Below, piece after piece: positions 26,831 to 33,814 of a DNA stretch of 57,257 bases. Source of the DNA: a virus. Location of the stretch: positions 1 through 57,257 of the IMG/VR virus record IMGVR_UViG_3300017917_000746. One strand, 5' to 3'. The position numbers and the translations under genes were made by a program. The notes beneath the pieces were generated by a model. That model was not told where the DNA came from, did no database searches, and saw nothing but the letters and a program-made list of their open reading frames with translations. How positions within the stretch are numbered: position 1 is the first letter of the stretch; every line of letters begins with the position of its first letter.

Positions 26831-27335
26831 ACTAGTAAAAGCCTACATGAAAACCGCAGAAACATTTGCGGAACTCAGTCATGCACGTAGATTACACGTT
26901 GGCGCTATCGTAGTTAAAGACGATAGAATTATTTCAATTGGTTATAACGGCATGCCGGCGGGCTGGGATAACAACTGCGAAGATATTAATTGGGACAAGG
27001 GTGCAGGAGGTTGGTTAAGTCCTGAAGAAATAGAAGCGCAGTACCCATATGAACAGTGGCATGAAGAAGCAGGCCGAAATGTTCGTTATGGTTTAAAAAC
27101 TAAACCAGAGGTATTACATGCTGAAACAAATGCTATCGCAAAACTGGCACGTAGTAACGAGTCTGGGCTTGGTGCTAGTATTTTTGTTACTCATAGCCCT
27201 TGCCTCGATTGCGCCAAACTTATCTATCAGTCTGGGATTAATCGTGTTTACTATAGCGAAAACTATAGAGATGACACGGGAATCAAATTCCTCAAAGCGT
27301 CAGGAATCGAAGTAACTCAAGTAGAAGGGGAATAA
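26820..27335 (+). CDS. cd: Deoxycytidylate (dCMP) deaminase
   Basis: 171 residues (T4 Cd is 193). Converts dCMP to dUMP to supply dTTP. Motifs: RRLHVGAIVVKDDRIISIGY, NGMPAGWDNNCE (substrate and second zinc region), LHAETNAI (HAE, catalytic zinc His and proton-shuttling Glu) and SPCLDCAKLI (PCxxC zinc ligands). Start ATG 26820 lies inside the gp44 gene, indicating coupling. The stop codon is the loop of a terminator. Confidence 0.93.
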   Translation: MKPKLVKAYMKTAETFAELSHARRLHVGAIVVKDDRIISIGYNGMPAGWDNNCEDINWDKGAGGWLSPEEIEAQYPYEQWHEEAGRNVRYGLKTKPEVLHAETNAIAKLARSNESGLGASIFVTHSPCLDCAKLIYQSGINRVYYSENYRDDTGIKFLKASGIEVTQVEGE

Positions 27336-27347
27336 TCCCCTTCTTTG
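27323..27347 (+). terminator. Intrinsic terminator after dCMP deaminase
   Basis: AGAAGGGG (27323-27330) and CCCCTTCT (27337-27344) with loop AATAAT, followed by TTGTT. The dCMP deaminase stop codon lies in the loop and the convergent phoH stop begins at 27350. The other strand lacks a T run, so it acts mainly rightward. Confidence 0.75.
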
Positions 27348-28082
27348 TTAATCACCGTAGACTGATAACACCTCCTTTACTGCCTCGTGGCGCTCGATAT
27401 CTTTCATACCAAACTGCACAAGATCCAAATGATCAAGATTTTTGTCTTGTAGTCTTTGGCAGAAGTCGATTAAACCGTTATCTTCTAATCTATCGGCTTG
27501 TCTCAAATCTCCTGTTACGACCATTTTAGAGCCTTCACCTAGTCTAGTTAGCAACATCTTCATTTGATTTGGCGTAGCATTTTGCATTTCATCTGCAATA
27601 ATATACGCATTCTTGAAGGTGCGACCTCTCATATATGCTAACGGACTAATTTCAATCACGCCCTCACGAATCATATTCTCAATATCCCTAGCGTAATAGT
27701 ACTCGGCTAGCACATCAAAGATAGGTCTAGTCCATGGAGCCATTTTTTGCTCAAGGGTACCTGGGAGGAATCCGTGTTCTTCATCTACAGAAACGGCTGG
27801 GCGAGTTACCACGATCTTATCTACCAACTTTTCTTTGAAAAGTTTTATACCGACCTGGCACGCTATTAATGTTTTACCTGTGCCCGCGGGACCCAGAGCA
27901 AAAACTATGTTTTTTGATGGATCTAGTAATTTAAATAGATATTCTTCTTGATGTCGATTACGAGGAACAACGTGTACTCGCTGTTTTTTCTGTGGAAGTT
28001 GTTGTGGGACTGTGTGTTGAAAGTGCTGAAACTCAATAACGTTTTCGTTATGAAAGCGTTTTTTGGCTCTCTTTGTCGTCAT
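27348..28082 (-). CDS. phoH: PhoH-like ATPase
   Basis: 244 residues. Walker A GPAGTGKT near residue 64, TRPAVSVDEEHGFLPG, the PhoH signature YMRGRTFKNAYIIADEMQNA with Walker B, and VVTGDLRQAD. PhoH proteins are ATPases/helicases linked to RNA handling and, in some bacteria, phosphate stress; they are very common in marine phages. The N-terminal 35 residues are basic and Gln-rich (HFQHTVPQQLPQKKQR). AAGGAGAG precedes ATG 28082. The leader holds competing hairpins (28117-28157). Confidence 0.93.
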   Translation of the reverse strand: MTTKRAKKRFHNENVIEFQHFQHTVPQQLPQKKQRVHVVPRNRHQEEYLFKLLDPSKNIVFALGPAGTGKTLIACQVGIKLFKEKLVDKIVVTRPAVSVDEEHGFLPGTLEQKMAPWTRPIFDVLAEYYYARDIENMIREGVIEISPLAYMRGRTFKNAYIIADEMQNATPNQMKMLLTRLGEGSKMVVTGDLRQADRLEDNGLIDFCQRLQDKNLDHLDLVQFGMKDIERHEAVKEVLSVYGD

Positions 28083-28116
28083 TAACTGCTCTCCTTATGA
28101 GGCGTAGGACGTCCGT

Positions 28117-28157
28117 TGTCTACAAACTTTGTAGGACAACTTGAGAGGTCCTACAAA
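28117..28157 (-). promoter_or_regulatory. Mutually exclusive hairpins in the phoH leader
   Basis: Three related arms lie 35-75 bases before the phoH start: TTGTCTACAAA (28117-28127), TTTGTAGGACAA (28128-28139) and GTCCTACAAA (28148-28157). The middle arm can pair with either neighbour but not both, as in an attenuator or RNA thermometer. An adjacent GGACGTCC palindrome at 28107 adds a third possible element. Confidence 0.5.
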
Positions 28158-28210
28158 AATATTTAACGATCTATGAAAAAATAGAACTGATACGGTATCA
28201 AAATTATATA

Positions 28211-28218
28211 GATAAATA
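28211..28218 (+). promoter_or_regulatory. Late promoter (GATAAATA)
   Basis: GATAAATA followed by CTCTAG, 24 bases before ATG 28243 with AAAGGATAA between. A short dyad TGATAC-G-GTATCA lies just upstream at 28189-28201 in the divergent phoH intergenic region (160 bases). Confidence 0.7.
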
Positions 28219-28242
28219 CTCTAGTAAAGGATAACCTTAAAA

Positions 28243-28809
28243 ATGCACGATATTTTAGATATTATAGAAAACATAAACACCATATATAACAACAATAACA
28301 GTCTTGCAATCCTTAAAGACTTTGAACGTGTATTTGACGAGTTAGATATGTATGTGTTTGAAAATTGGCGCGAGGGCGAGTTAATCAAAGGCCCTGTAGT
28401 TGATCGCCACTGGGTCACTTGTGAATTTATGTGGCCACATAAACAAATGCCAAATCCGCAAGCAGGCAAACGTCTTTTAGAATACGGCTGCGGAGTAAAA
28501 TATAGAAAAGACAGTTTAATTAAACCAAGAAAGATTAAAAATCCAGACGACATACGTCCAGGAACAAAATTAGGAAAACTAGACGAACAACCAATTTGGG
28601 TGGTCGAAGTTAGTATGCCTAAAAAATTAATGTTAGATATTTTTAGAGGATATCACAATCAACTAATGGACGAACTTGAACCTGCAAACAGTCAAAAGGC
28701 TCCTGAGCTTGCTGTGCCACCCGCAGGCGAGGCTACAGCCGGAGCATCACCAGCGGCTCCTGCCGCACCAGTACCAGGAGGAGAAGCCAGTGCACCACCA
28801 GCCGCTTAA
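28243..28809 (+). CDS. Conserved T4-like late protein of unknown function
   Basis: 188 residues. The first 150 are a mixed alpha/beta domain (FERVFDELDMYVFENW, GVKYRKDSLIKPRKI, PIWVVEVSMPKKLM) and the last 40 are a Pro/Ala-rich tail. The N-terminus MHDILDIIE also ends in hydrophobic-x-E, like the leaders in the 36704-50171 block, but may simply be a helix. Its 3' end overlaps the next gene by 20 bases. A virion or head-assembly role is inferred from late expression only. Confidence 0.65.
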   Translation: MHDILDIIENINTIYNNNNSLAILKDFERVFDELDMYVFENWREGELIKGPVVDRHWVTCEFMWPHKQMPNPQAGKRLLEYGCGVKYRKDSLIKPRKIKNPDDIRPGTKLGKLDEQPIWVVEVSMPKKLMLDIFRGYHNQLMDELEPANSQKAPELAVPPAGEATAGASPAAPAAPVPGGEASAPPAA

Positions 28810-29536
28810 TGAAGAAAGTCTATTAGCCAACGATCTTATAAATTTAGTAGATCGTGTATTTGAGGTAGACAATTATAAATCAAAGATGGGCGACGACGAA
28901 GATGTTGTTGTTTTAAGTTTTACTGTTGAAAGTCGCTCGCCAGCAGAAGACCTTGTAAGTTTTGTAGAAAAAGGCTACAACTTCGTATTAGATGCTGACA
29001 TGAGTCCAGGCGAATTAGAAGATGGTAAATACCGTGTCTTCGTAGAACTACAAAGAACTAGTAAAGTAGCAGAGCAAATTAGCGAAATGCTTTACGGATT
29101 AAGTAAATTAACCGGAATCGATGATTTTAAATTTAGGTATCACAAGAGTTTTGATAGTTTAGACGCCAACGAAGAAAAATTAAACGAAGTAGTTCCAACT
29201 AATCCCCTGCTGTACACACAACGTATGCAAGAAAAAGAAATGGACAATTATGAACAGTTCTTCAATAACAGTATGTTAGAAAATGTACGCATGTCTGGGG
29301 ACGTTATTGAATTTAAAAAAATATATGCAGAGCCTTTAAAGTTCAAATATATCACTTCAGGTAATACAACAGAACTTTTAGAAAATATCGAGGACAGGAT
29401 TGCTGTTTCGCACAAAGACATGGCAGAAGTAATGTTTTTAACCAAGTACATTGGAAATTATAACATCACAAAACTTGGTAATAAATTCATGCTAGAGAAT
29501 AAAGGCCATGCAATTATATTGGAGAAATTACAATGA
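28790..29536 (+). CDS. Conserved T4-like protein of unknown function, GTG start
   Basis: 248 residues. No ATG is available at the 5' end in this frame. GTG 28790 is the best start because GGAGGAGAA (28777-28785) lies just upstream inside the previous gene; starting at TTG 28676 would add 38 residues that are only a frame-shifted copy of the preceding Pro/Ala tail. The protein has an N-terminal alpha/beta domain (VVVLSFTVESRSPAEDLVSF, then KYRVFVELQRTSKVAEQI) and a C-terminal domain near VIEFKKIYAEPLKFKY. Family not recognised. It runs into the endolysin by an ATGA overlap. Confidence 0.65.
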   Translation: MHHQPLNEESLLANDLINLVDRVFEVDNYKSKMGDDEDVVVLSFTVESRSPAEDLVSFVEKGYNFVLDADMSPGELEDGKYRVFVELQRTSKVAEQISEMLYGLSKLTGIDDFKFRYHKSFDSLDANEEKLNEVVPTNPLLYTQRMQEKEMDNYEQFFNNSMLENVRMSGDVIEFKKIYAEPLKFKYITSGNTTELLENIEDRIAVSHKDMAEVMFLTKYIGNYNITKLGNKFMLENKGHAIILEKLQ

Positions 29537-30162
29537 GTTTTACCTTTGAATTTACAAGAAATCAATTAGCACAGATGATTCCTGGAAATCCTTATGTTGA
29601 TCAATGGTTTCATGCACTAAATGAAATTCTTCCTGAATATGAAATCAATACCCCACAACGTGTAGCGGCTTTTATTGCACAGTGCGCTCACGAGAGTGGT
29701 GGATTCAAATTTTTAAAAGAAAATTTAAATTATCGTGCTGAAAGTCTTTGTAAAGTTTTCCCCAAATACTTTCCAAATTTAGAGTTAGCAAAACAATATG
29801 AAAAAAGACCAGAGAAAATCGCTAATAAAATTTATGGCGGCCGCATGGGTAACGGACCAGAAGAGTCCGGTGACGGATTCCGCTACTGCGGTAGAGGCCT
29901 TATCCAACTTACCGGAAAAGATAACTACACATGGTTTGCCGCTAGTCTTGAAATCCCCGTTGAAGAAGCGTCGGAGTATCTAGAAACATTTGAAGGTGCT
30001 GTACAAAGTGCCTGTTGGTTCTGGGAAAATAATAACTTAAATGTTCAAGCCGATGCGGGGGACATTAAGTTAATGACTAAGAAAATCAATGGCGGGTTCA
30101 TTGGCTTAGAAGATCGTATTAAACATTATAATCACGCACTGCATATTTTTGGAGCACATTAA
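29533..30162 (+). CDS. Endolysin, GH19 chitinase-like muramidase
   Basis: 209 residues. Glycoside hydrolase family 19, cleaving the peptidoglycan glycan strand. FIAQCAHESGGF carries the catalytic Glu, LNYRAESL and the signature YCGRGLIQLTGKDNY follow, then ACWFWENNNLN and a terminal helical segment. There is no signal peptide or membrane segment, so release needs a holin. It opens the lysis block, followed at 3 bases by the inner-membrane spanin candidate. Confidence 0.92.
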   Translation: MSFTFEFTRNQLAQMIPGNPYVDQWFHALNEILPEYEINTPQRVAAFIAQCAHESGGFKFLKENLNYRAESLCKVFPKYFPNLELAKQYEKRPEKIANKIYGGRMGNGPEESGDGFRYCGRGLIQLTGKDNYTWFAASLEIPVEEASEYLETFEGAVQSACWFWENNNLNVQADAGDIKLMTKKINGGFIGLEDRIKHYNHALHIFGAH

Positions 30163-30164
30163 TT

Positions 30165-30632
30165 ATGTGGCAATTTCAGTGGATGCTTAGTTTAATTCCA
30201 GACAGTATATTTGTTTGGATTACTTATATCCTCATGATTATTGGTGCTGGGTTATATGTAGCCAGCAAATTAGTTAAGTGGATTCCACTAATGGGGCAAT
30301 ACAAGTTGCCAGCAGAGTTGATTGGCGTTGCCGTATTACTCTTAGGGACTTATTTGTTTGGCGGTTACGGAGTTGAAATGAGTTGGCGAGATAAAGTTCG
30401 TCAACTGGAAGAAAAAGTTAAGGCTGCTGAAGCAAAGAGCCAAGAAGTAAAAATACAGATACAGGAAAAAATTGTTTACAAAACAAAAATTGTTAAAGAA
30501 CGAGAAACTGTATATGTAGATCGCGTAAAAGAAATAGCCAAAGAAGTGGATGCTAAATGTGAAGTAGATACTAGAGTAATAGAATTACTTAACAAAGCCG
30601 CAGAAGATCCTAACAAAGGAGATGCTAAATGA
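30165..30632 (+). CDS. Inner-membrane spanin (Rz-like) or holin candidate
   Basis: 155 residues. Two hydrophobic segments (about 11-36, FVWITYILMIIGAGLY; and about 48-66, LIGVAVLLLGTYLFGG) are followed by a long charged coiled coil (RQLEEKVKAAEAKSQEVKIQ) reaching residue 135. A membrane anchor plus periplasmic coiled coil, directly before a small lipoprotein with a 4-base overlap, is the Rz/Rz1 arrangement. Two membrane segments rather than one is unusual for Rz, so a holin role cannot be excluded. Confidence 0.65.
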   Translation: MWQFQWMLSLIPDSIFVWITYILMIIGAGLYVASKLVKWIPLMGQYKLPAELIGVAVLLLGTYLFGGYGVEMSWRDKVRQLEEKVKAAEAKSQEVKIQIQEKIVYKTKIVKERETVYVDRVKEIAKEVDAKCEVDTRVIELLNKAAEDPNKGDAK

Positions 30633-30892
30633 AAACTTGGTTTTTAGCATTTGCTGTATTATTAACAGGTTGTTCTACCGTACCAGTGACAATGAAGTTT
30701 CCTGAAGTTCCTGAAGCATTATTACAAAAATGCGAGGAATTAGAAAAAATACCTACAGATACAAAACAACTTAGCACTACTTCAGAAGTAGTTATAAAAA
30801 ATTACGGCAAATATCACGTTTGTCGTATCAAAGTAGAAGAGTGGCAAGAGTGGTATAACGCCAACAAAAAACTCTACGAAAGTGTTAAATAA
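30629..30892 (+). CDS. Small lipoprotein, outer-membrane spanin (Rz1-like) candidate
   Basis: 87 residues. Signal peptide with lipobox LLTGC (Cys15 becomes the lipidated N-terminus), then a Pro-containing stretch and charged helices with two more Cys. Overlap with the preceding coiled-coil membrane gene by 4 bases supports a two-component spanin that fuses inner and outer membranes during lysis. This requires a Gram-negative host. Confidence 0.7.
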   Translation: MKTWFLAFAVLLTGCSTVPVTMKFPEVPEALLQKCEELEKIPTDTKQLSTTSEVVIKNYGKYHVCRIKVEEWQEWYNANKKLYESVK

Positions 30893-30916
30893 ACGTAGTT
30901 AATTAAAGGAGCGCCA

Positions 30917-31483
30917 ATGGCTAACGTAGTAGATACAGTTTTAAAAATGTTTACAAAAGAAGCAAAAGATCCAGATGCACCAAAACCAGCGCCTGGCTCT
31001 CGTAGCGAACGTGAAGCAAAGATTAAAGACAAAGCAGGTATGGTTATTTCTGTATTTGCTTTATTTCTAGCAGTTAATAGTTGGTATGGTGGTAAATTGT
31101 CTAGCACAGTTTTAAACAATACATTAGGTGCTAACAATGCGTGGGCACAGTATCAAGCAAAGAATAATCGTTTAGTAAGTTATGAAATTGCCAGCAAGAC
31201 TACTAGCGATCCTGCTCTAAAGAAAGAGTTTAAAGCAGAAGCAGAGCGCATGGACAGTGATAAAAAAGAAATTGCTGTCAATGCCCGTAAGATGGAGGCA
31301 GAACGTGAACTAGCAAAGAAGTCTAGTCCATGGATTGGTTATGCAAGTACAGCATATCAGTTAGCCATTGTTGTGCTATCAGCAAGTATTTTAGCAGTAA
31401 GTATGCCCATGTTTTGGGCAAGTTTTGCAGTAGCAGGTGTTGGGCTTGTTTTAAGTGCCCAAGGTGTATTGCTATTCTTTTAA
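30917..31483 (+). CDS. DUF4337-like membrane protein
   Basis: 188 residues. Hydrophobic segments about 41-58, 143-163 and 166-188 flank a charged helical region with WAQYQAKNNRLVSYEIASKT and KAEAERMDSDKKEIAVNARK, the DUF4337 pattern of bacterial and phage proteins. Function is unknown. It lies inside the lysis block with its own AAAGGAG site, so a role in membrane disruption or holin control is a reasonable guess. Confidence 0.7.
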   Translation: MANVVDTVLKMFTKEAKDPDAPKPAPGSRSEREAKIKDKAGMVISVFALFLAVNSWYGGKLSSTVLNNTLGANNAWAQYQAKNNRLVSYEIASKTTSDPALKKEFKAEAERMDSDKKEIAVNARKMEAERELAKKSSPWIGYASTAYQLAIVVLSASILAVSMPMFWASFAVAGVGLVLSAQGVLLFF

Positions 31484-31498
31484 ATTTAGGAGCATTAA

Positions 31499-32026
31499 AT
31501 GAGCGATCAACAGAAGAGTTATGCAGAAATGAGTGACAGTGAAAAGAAAAAAGAAGATTGGATGAATAGCAAATGGCGTCCCATGATGGGGTGGATGTAT
31601 ATGGTTGTATGTGTATGCGACTTTGTACTATTTCCAGTTCTTTGGAGCATCTTACACGCTGTAATGCATTCCACTAATGTTACACAATGGCAACCGTTGA
31701 CATTACAAGGTGCTGGTTTATTCCACATCGCAATGGGTGCTGTGTTAGGTTTAGCGGCATGGGGTCGCACACAAGAAAAATTAGGAGGAGCAAATAATGG
31801 CGGACTCAACGTACCATCAAGCGGGTCTTCAACATTTAGCCCTGCTCCAACAAGCAGTTTCGGTTCAGCACCTGCGCCAAGTTTCTCAGCACCAAGCACC
31901 TCAGGTAGTTTTGGCGGAGGCGGCTTTGGAGGCGCATCTAAGCCAGCAACACCAGCATTTGGCGCAACAGCAACATCTAGTACTGGAAAACCAATGCCGG
32001 TCCAACCAGATCATCCAGAACTATAA
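31499..32026 (+). CDS. Holin candidate with Ser/Gly/Pro-rich cytoplasmic tail
   Basis: 175 residues. SKWRPMMGWMYMVVCVCDFV resembles the start of the 3TM holin family found in gene-transfer agents and phages (WRPxxGW, then CxxDF, then P). Two or three membrane segments (about 28-58 and 70-90) are followed by a low-complexity tail with FGGGGFGGASKPATPAFGA ending in VQPDHPEL. AGGAGCATTAA precedes ATG 31499. As the last membrane gene of the lysis block it is the best candidate for the pore that releases the endolysin. Confidence 0.68.
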   Translation: MSDQQKSYAEMSDSEKKKEDWMNSKWRPMMGWMYMVVCVCDFVLFPVLWSILHAVMHSTNVTQWQPLTLQGAGLFHIAMGAVLGLAAWGRTQEKLGGANNGGLNVPSSGSSTFSPAPTSSFGSAPAPSFSAPSTSGSFGGGGFGGASKPATPAFGATATSSTGKPMPVQPDHPEL

Positions 32027-32039
32027 GGAACAGTAAATT

Positions 32040-32243
32040 ATGACAACAACGACAAGATGGTCTATTGAATATCCATCAAATTCATTATTAACCGCAGAAC
32101 AAAAATCTCAGATTGATGCTGTTTTCAATAATCCCGAGATTCAGAATCGCGAGACTCGAGACGAAATTAAACAAGTTATTTTAAAATTAACTGGTATTCC
32201 GTTTCTAACACCATCGTATATTATACGAGATTTATCAAAATAA
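32040..32243 (+). CDS. Small protein of unknown function
   Basis: 67 residues, soluble and mainly helical (LLTAEQKSQIDAVFNNPEIQ, ETRDEIKQVILKL). AAGGAACAG precedes the ATG, 13 bases after the holin candidate. No family recognised. Confidence 0.6.
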   Translation: MTTTTRWSIEYPSNSLLTAEQKSQIDAVFNNPEIQNRETRDEIKQVILKLTGIPFLTPSYIIRDLSK

Positions 32244-32254
32244 GGAAACATATC

Positions 32255-32446
32255 ATGAAACATCTTATATTTGTAGCAGGATTAGTGTTTGCAGTACCAG
32301 CAATATCGGCCGACGAAGCACCAAAGACTAAAAAAGTCTGTGTAATGCAAAAGGACGCCAAAACTGGTAAAGACAAAGAAGTTTGCAAAAATGTGAAGGT
32401 ACATAAAAAGCACGAGGGAACAGCAGTTCCAGAAAAGAAAAAATAA
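32255..32446 (+). CDS. Small secreted basic protein
   Basis: 63 residues. Signal peptide MKHLIFVAGLVFAVPAISAD with a likely cleavage at AIS-ADE, then a Lys-rich mature part with two Cys (VCVMQKDAKTGKDKEVC) that could form a disulfide loop in the periplasm. AAGGAAACA site. Function unknown; last gene before a terminator. Confidence 0.65.
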   Translation: MKHLIFVAGLVFAVPAISADEAPKTKKVCVMQKDAKTGKDKEVCKNVKVHKKHEGTAVPEKKK

Positions 32447-32450
32447 TTTC

Positions 32451-32479
32451 TTGACACCCTATAAAAGGTATAGTATAAT
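32451..32479 (+). promoter_or_regulatory. Consensus sigma-70 promoter for the dnaJ-def-clpA operon
   Basis: TTGACA 32451-32456, 17 bases, TATAAT 32474-32479, both perfect. The -10 box lies inside the terminator hairpin at 32463. The predicted start near 32486 leaves about 23 untranslated bases without a Shine-Dalgarno sequence. Confidence 0.85.
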
Positions 32480-32499
32480 TACTACTATACCTTTTTTCA
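32463..32499 (+). terminator. 13-bp perfect hairpin terminator overlapping a promoter
   Basis: AAAAGGTATAGTA (32463-32475) pairs with TACTATACCTTTT (32483-32495), 7-base loop, then TT. It should end lysis-block transcripts. The downstream arm would also be the 5' end of the dnaJ mRNA, and the -10 box straddles arm and loop. Confidence 0.78.
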
Positions 32500-32508
32500 T
32501 CATAGACT

Positions 32509-33324
32509 ATGGATTATTACTCAATATTAGGAATTTCAAAATCTGCAAGCCAAGACGATATAAAAAAAGCATATCGCAAATTGGCGGCTAAGCATCATCC
32601 CGACAAGGGCGGAGATACCGCAGAATTTCAAAAAGTTCAAGAAGCCTATGCTACATTAAGCGATGAACAAAAGAAAGCCGAATATGATAATCCAATGCCG
32701 CAGTTCCATTTCCATACTGGAAACATGGGCGATATGGGAGATATATTTGGTTCTATGTTTGGTGGTGCACCTTTTGGATTTCATCAACGACAAAGAAAAA
32801 ATCGAAATATCAATATTCGAGTCGAAATGACGCTGGAAGAAATTCTAGTCGGAAAAGAAGTTACAGGAACAATACGATTGCCCAGCGGAAAAGATCAAAA
32901 TATACAGATATCTATACCAGCCGGTGTAATGCATGGCGATAATATTAGATTTAGAGGATTAGGGGATGACTCCGCACCGGGGACGCCCCGTGGTGATTTA
33001 ATTGCACAGATTATTGAAATACCTCATCATAGGTTTAGAAGAGACGGAAAAAATCTTTATGCAGATTATCAAATATCCGCTTTTGATGCCATTCTTGGAA
33101 AAACTGTTAGATTTGAAACACTGGAAGGTAAAGAATTAGAGATAAAAATTCCAGCAGGCATCCAACCTGGACAATTAATTAAATGTGATAGTTACGGATT
33201 GACTTCACCGCATAATTCGCACAGAGGCACATTGTTTATTCAAATACAAGTCACTATTCCTAAAACTTTGTTTACCGAAGACCTTAGGGAAGTTGAGAGG
33301 TTAGCACAACGCTATGCATCCTAA
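32509..33324 (+). CDS. DnaJ/CbpA-like co-chaperone (no zinc finger)
   Basis: 271 residues. J domain 1-68 with YYSILGISKSASQDDIKKAY and HPD at 30-32, a short Gly/Phe/Met linker (FHFHTGNMGDMGDIFGSMFG), then the two C-terminal substrate domains (VEMTLEEILVGKEVTG, IPAGVMHGDNIRFRGLGD, GTLFIQIQVTIPKTL). The CxxCxGxG zinc region is missing, as in CbpA-type proteins. It would stimulate host DnaK. Its end overlaps def by 11 bases. Confidence 0.93.
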   Translation: MDYYSILGISKSASQDDIKKAYRKLAAKHHPDKGGDTAEFQKVQEAYATLSDEQKKAEYDNPMPQFHFHTGNMGDMGDIFGSMFGGAPFGFHQRQRKNRNINIRVEMTLEEILVGKEVTGTIRLPSGKDQNIQISIPAGVMHGDNIRFRGLGDDSAPGTPRGDLIAQIIEIPHHRFRRDGKNLYADYQISAFDAILGKTVRFETLEGKELEIKIPAGIQPGQLIKCDSYGLTSPHNSHRGTLFIQIQVTIPKTLFTEDLREVERLAQRYAS

Positions 33325-33814
33325 AGATTTTTCATTACGACTCGAAACTGATCCTATACTGTACCAAAAATTAGAAAAATATGATTTTAACTGCGGTGTA
33401 GACGCCGGTGAAATAGAAGCGTCTATGATTGCTATTATGAAAACTTTTCGAGGAATTGGTATAGCCGCAAATCAAGTTGGCTACGATAAACGTGTTATTG
33501 TTATTAAACCAAAAAATCAAGAACCCTTTGCTATGTTCAATCCGGAAATAGTAGAAAGTTCAAAATCTCGAGTAGACGAAGAAGGATGTTTAAGTTTTCC
33601 AAACTTGTATATTCCCGTTGAAAGACCAAACCAAGTTACTGTCAAATACCTTGACAAAGAACAAAAAGAATGTACAATAATACTAAATGGTTATGATGCC
33701 AAATGTGTTCAACATGAAATTGACCATTTAGACGGCATAACATTTACCAAACGTGTAAGTACATTAAAGTTAGCAATGGCATTAAAGAAAAGGAAATCAA
33801 ATGGTAGAACCTAG
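33314..33814 (+). CDS. def: Peptide deformylase
   Basis: 166 residues. All three motifs are intact: GIGIAANQ (47-54), EGCLSF with Cys92, and HEIDH with His134, Glu135 and His138. It removes the N-formyl group from new proteins and, in cyanophages, is thought to favour turnover-sensitive photosystem proteins; here no photosynthesis gene is visible. The N-terminal helix is slightly longer than in cyanophage forms. Overlaps dnaJ upstream and the clpA-like gene downstream by 14 bases. Confidence 0.95.
   Translation: MHPKDFSLRLETDPILYQKLEKYDFNCGVDAGEIEASMIAIMKTFRGIGIAANQVGYDKRVIVIKPKNQEPFAMFNPEIVESSKSRVDEEGCLSFPNLYIPVERPNQVTVKYLDKEQKECTIILNGYDAKCVQHEIDHLDGITFTKRVSTLKLAMALKKRKSNGRT

Noticed and set aside
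28676-28789. An N-terminal extension of the 28790 gene starting at TTG 28676
   Set aside because: The extra residues are only the neighbour's Pro/Ala tail read in another frame, and GGAGGAGAA points to GTG 28790.
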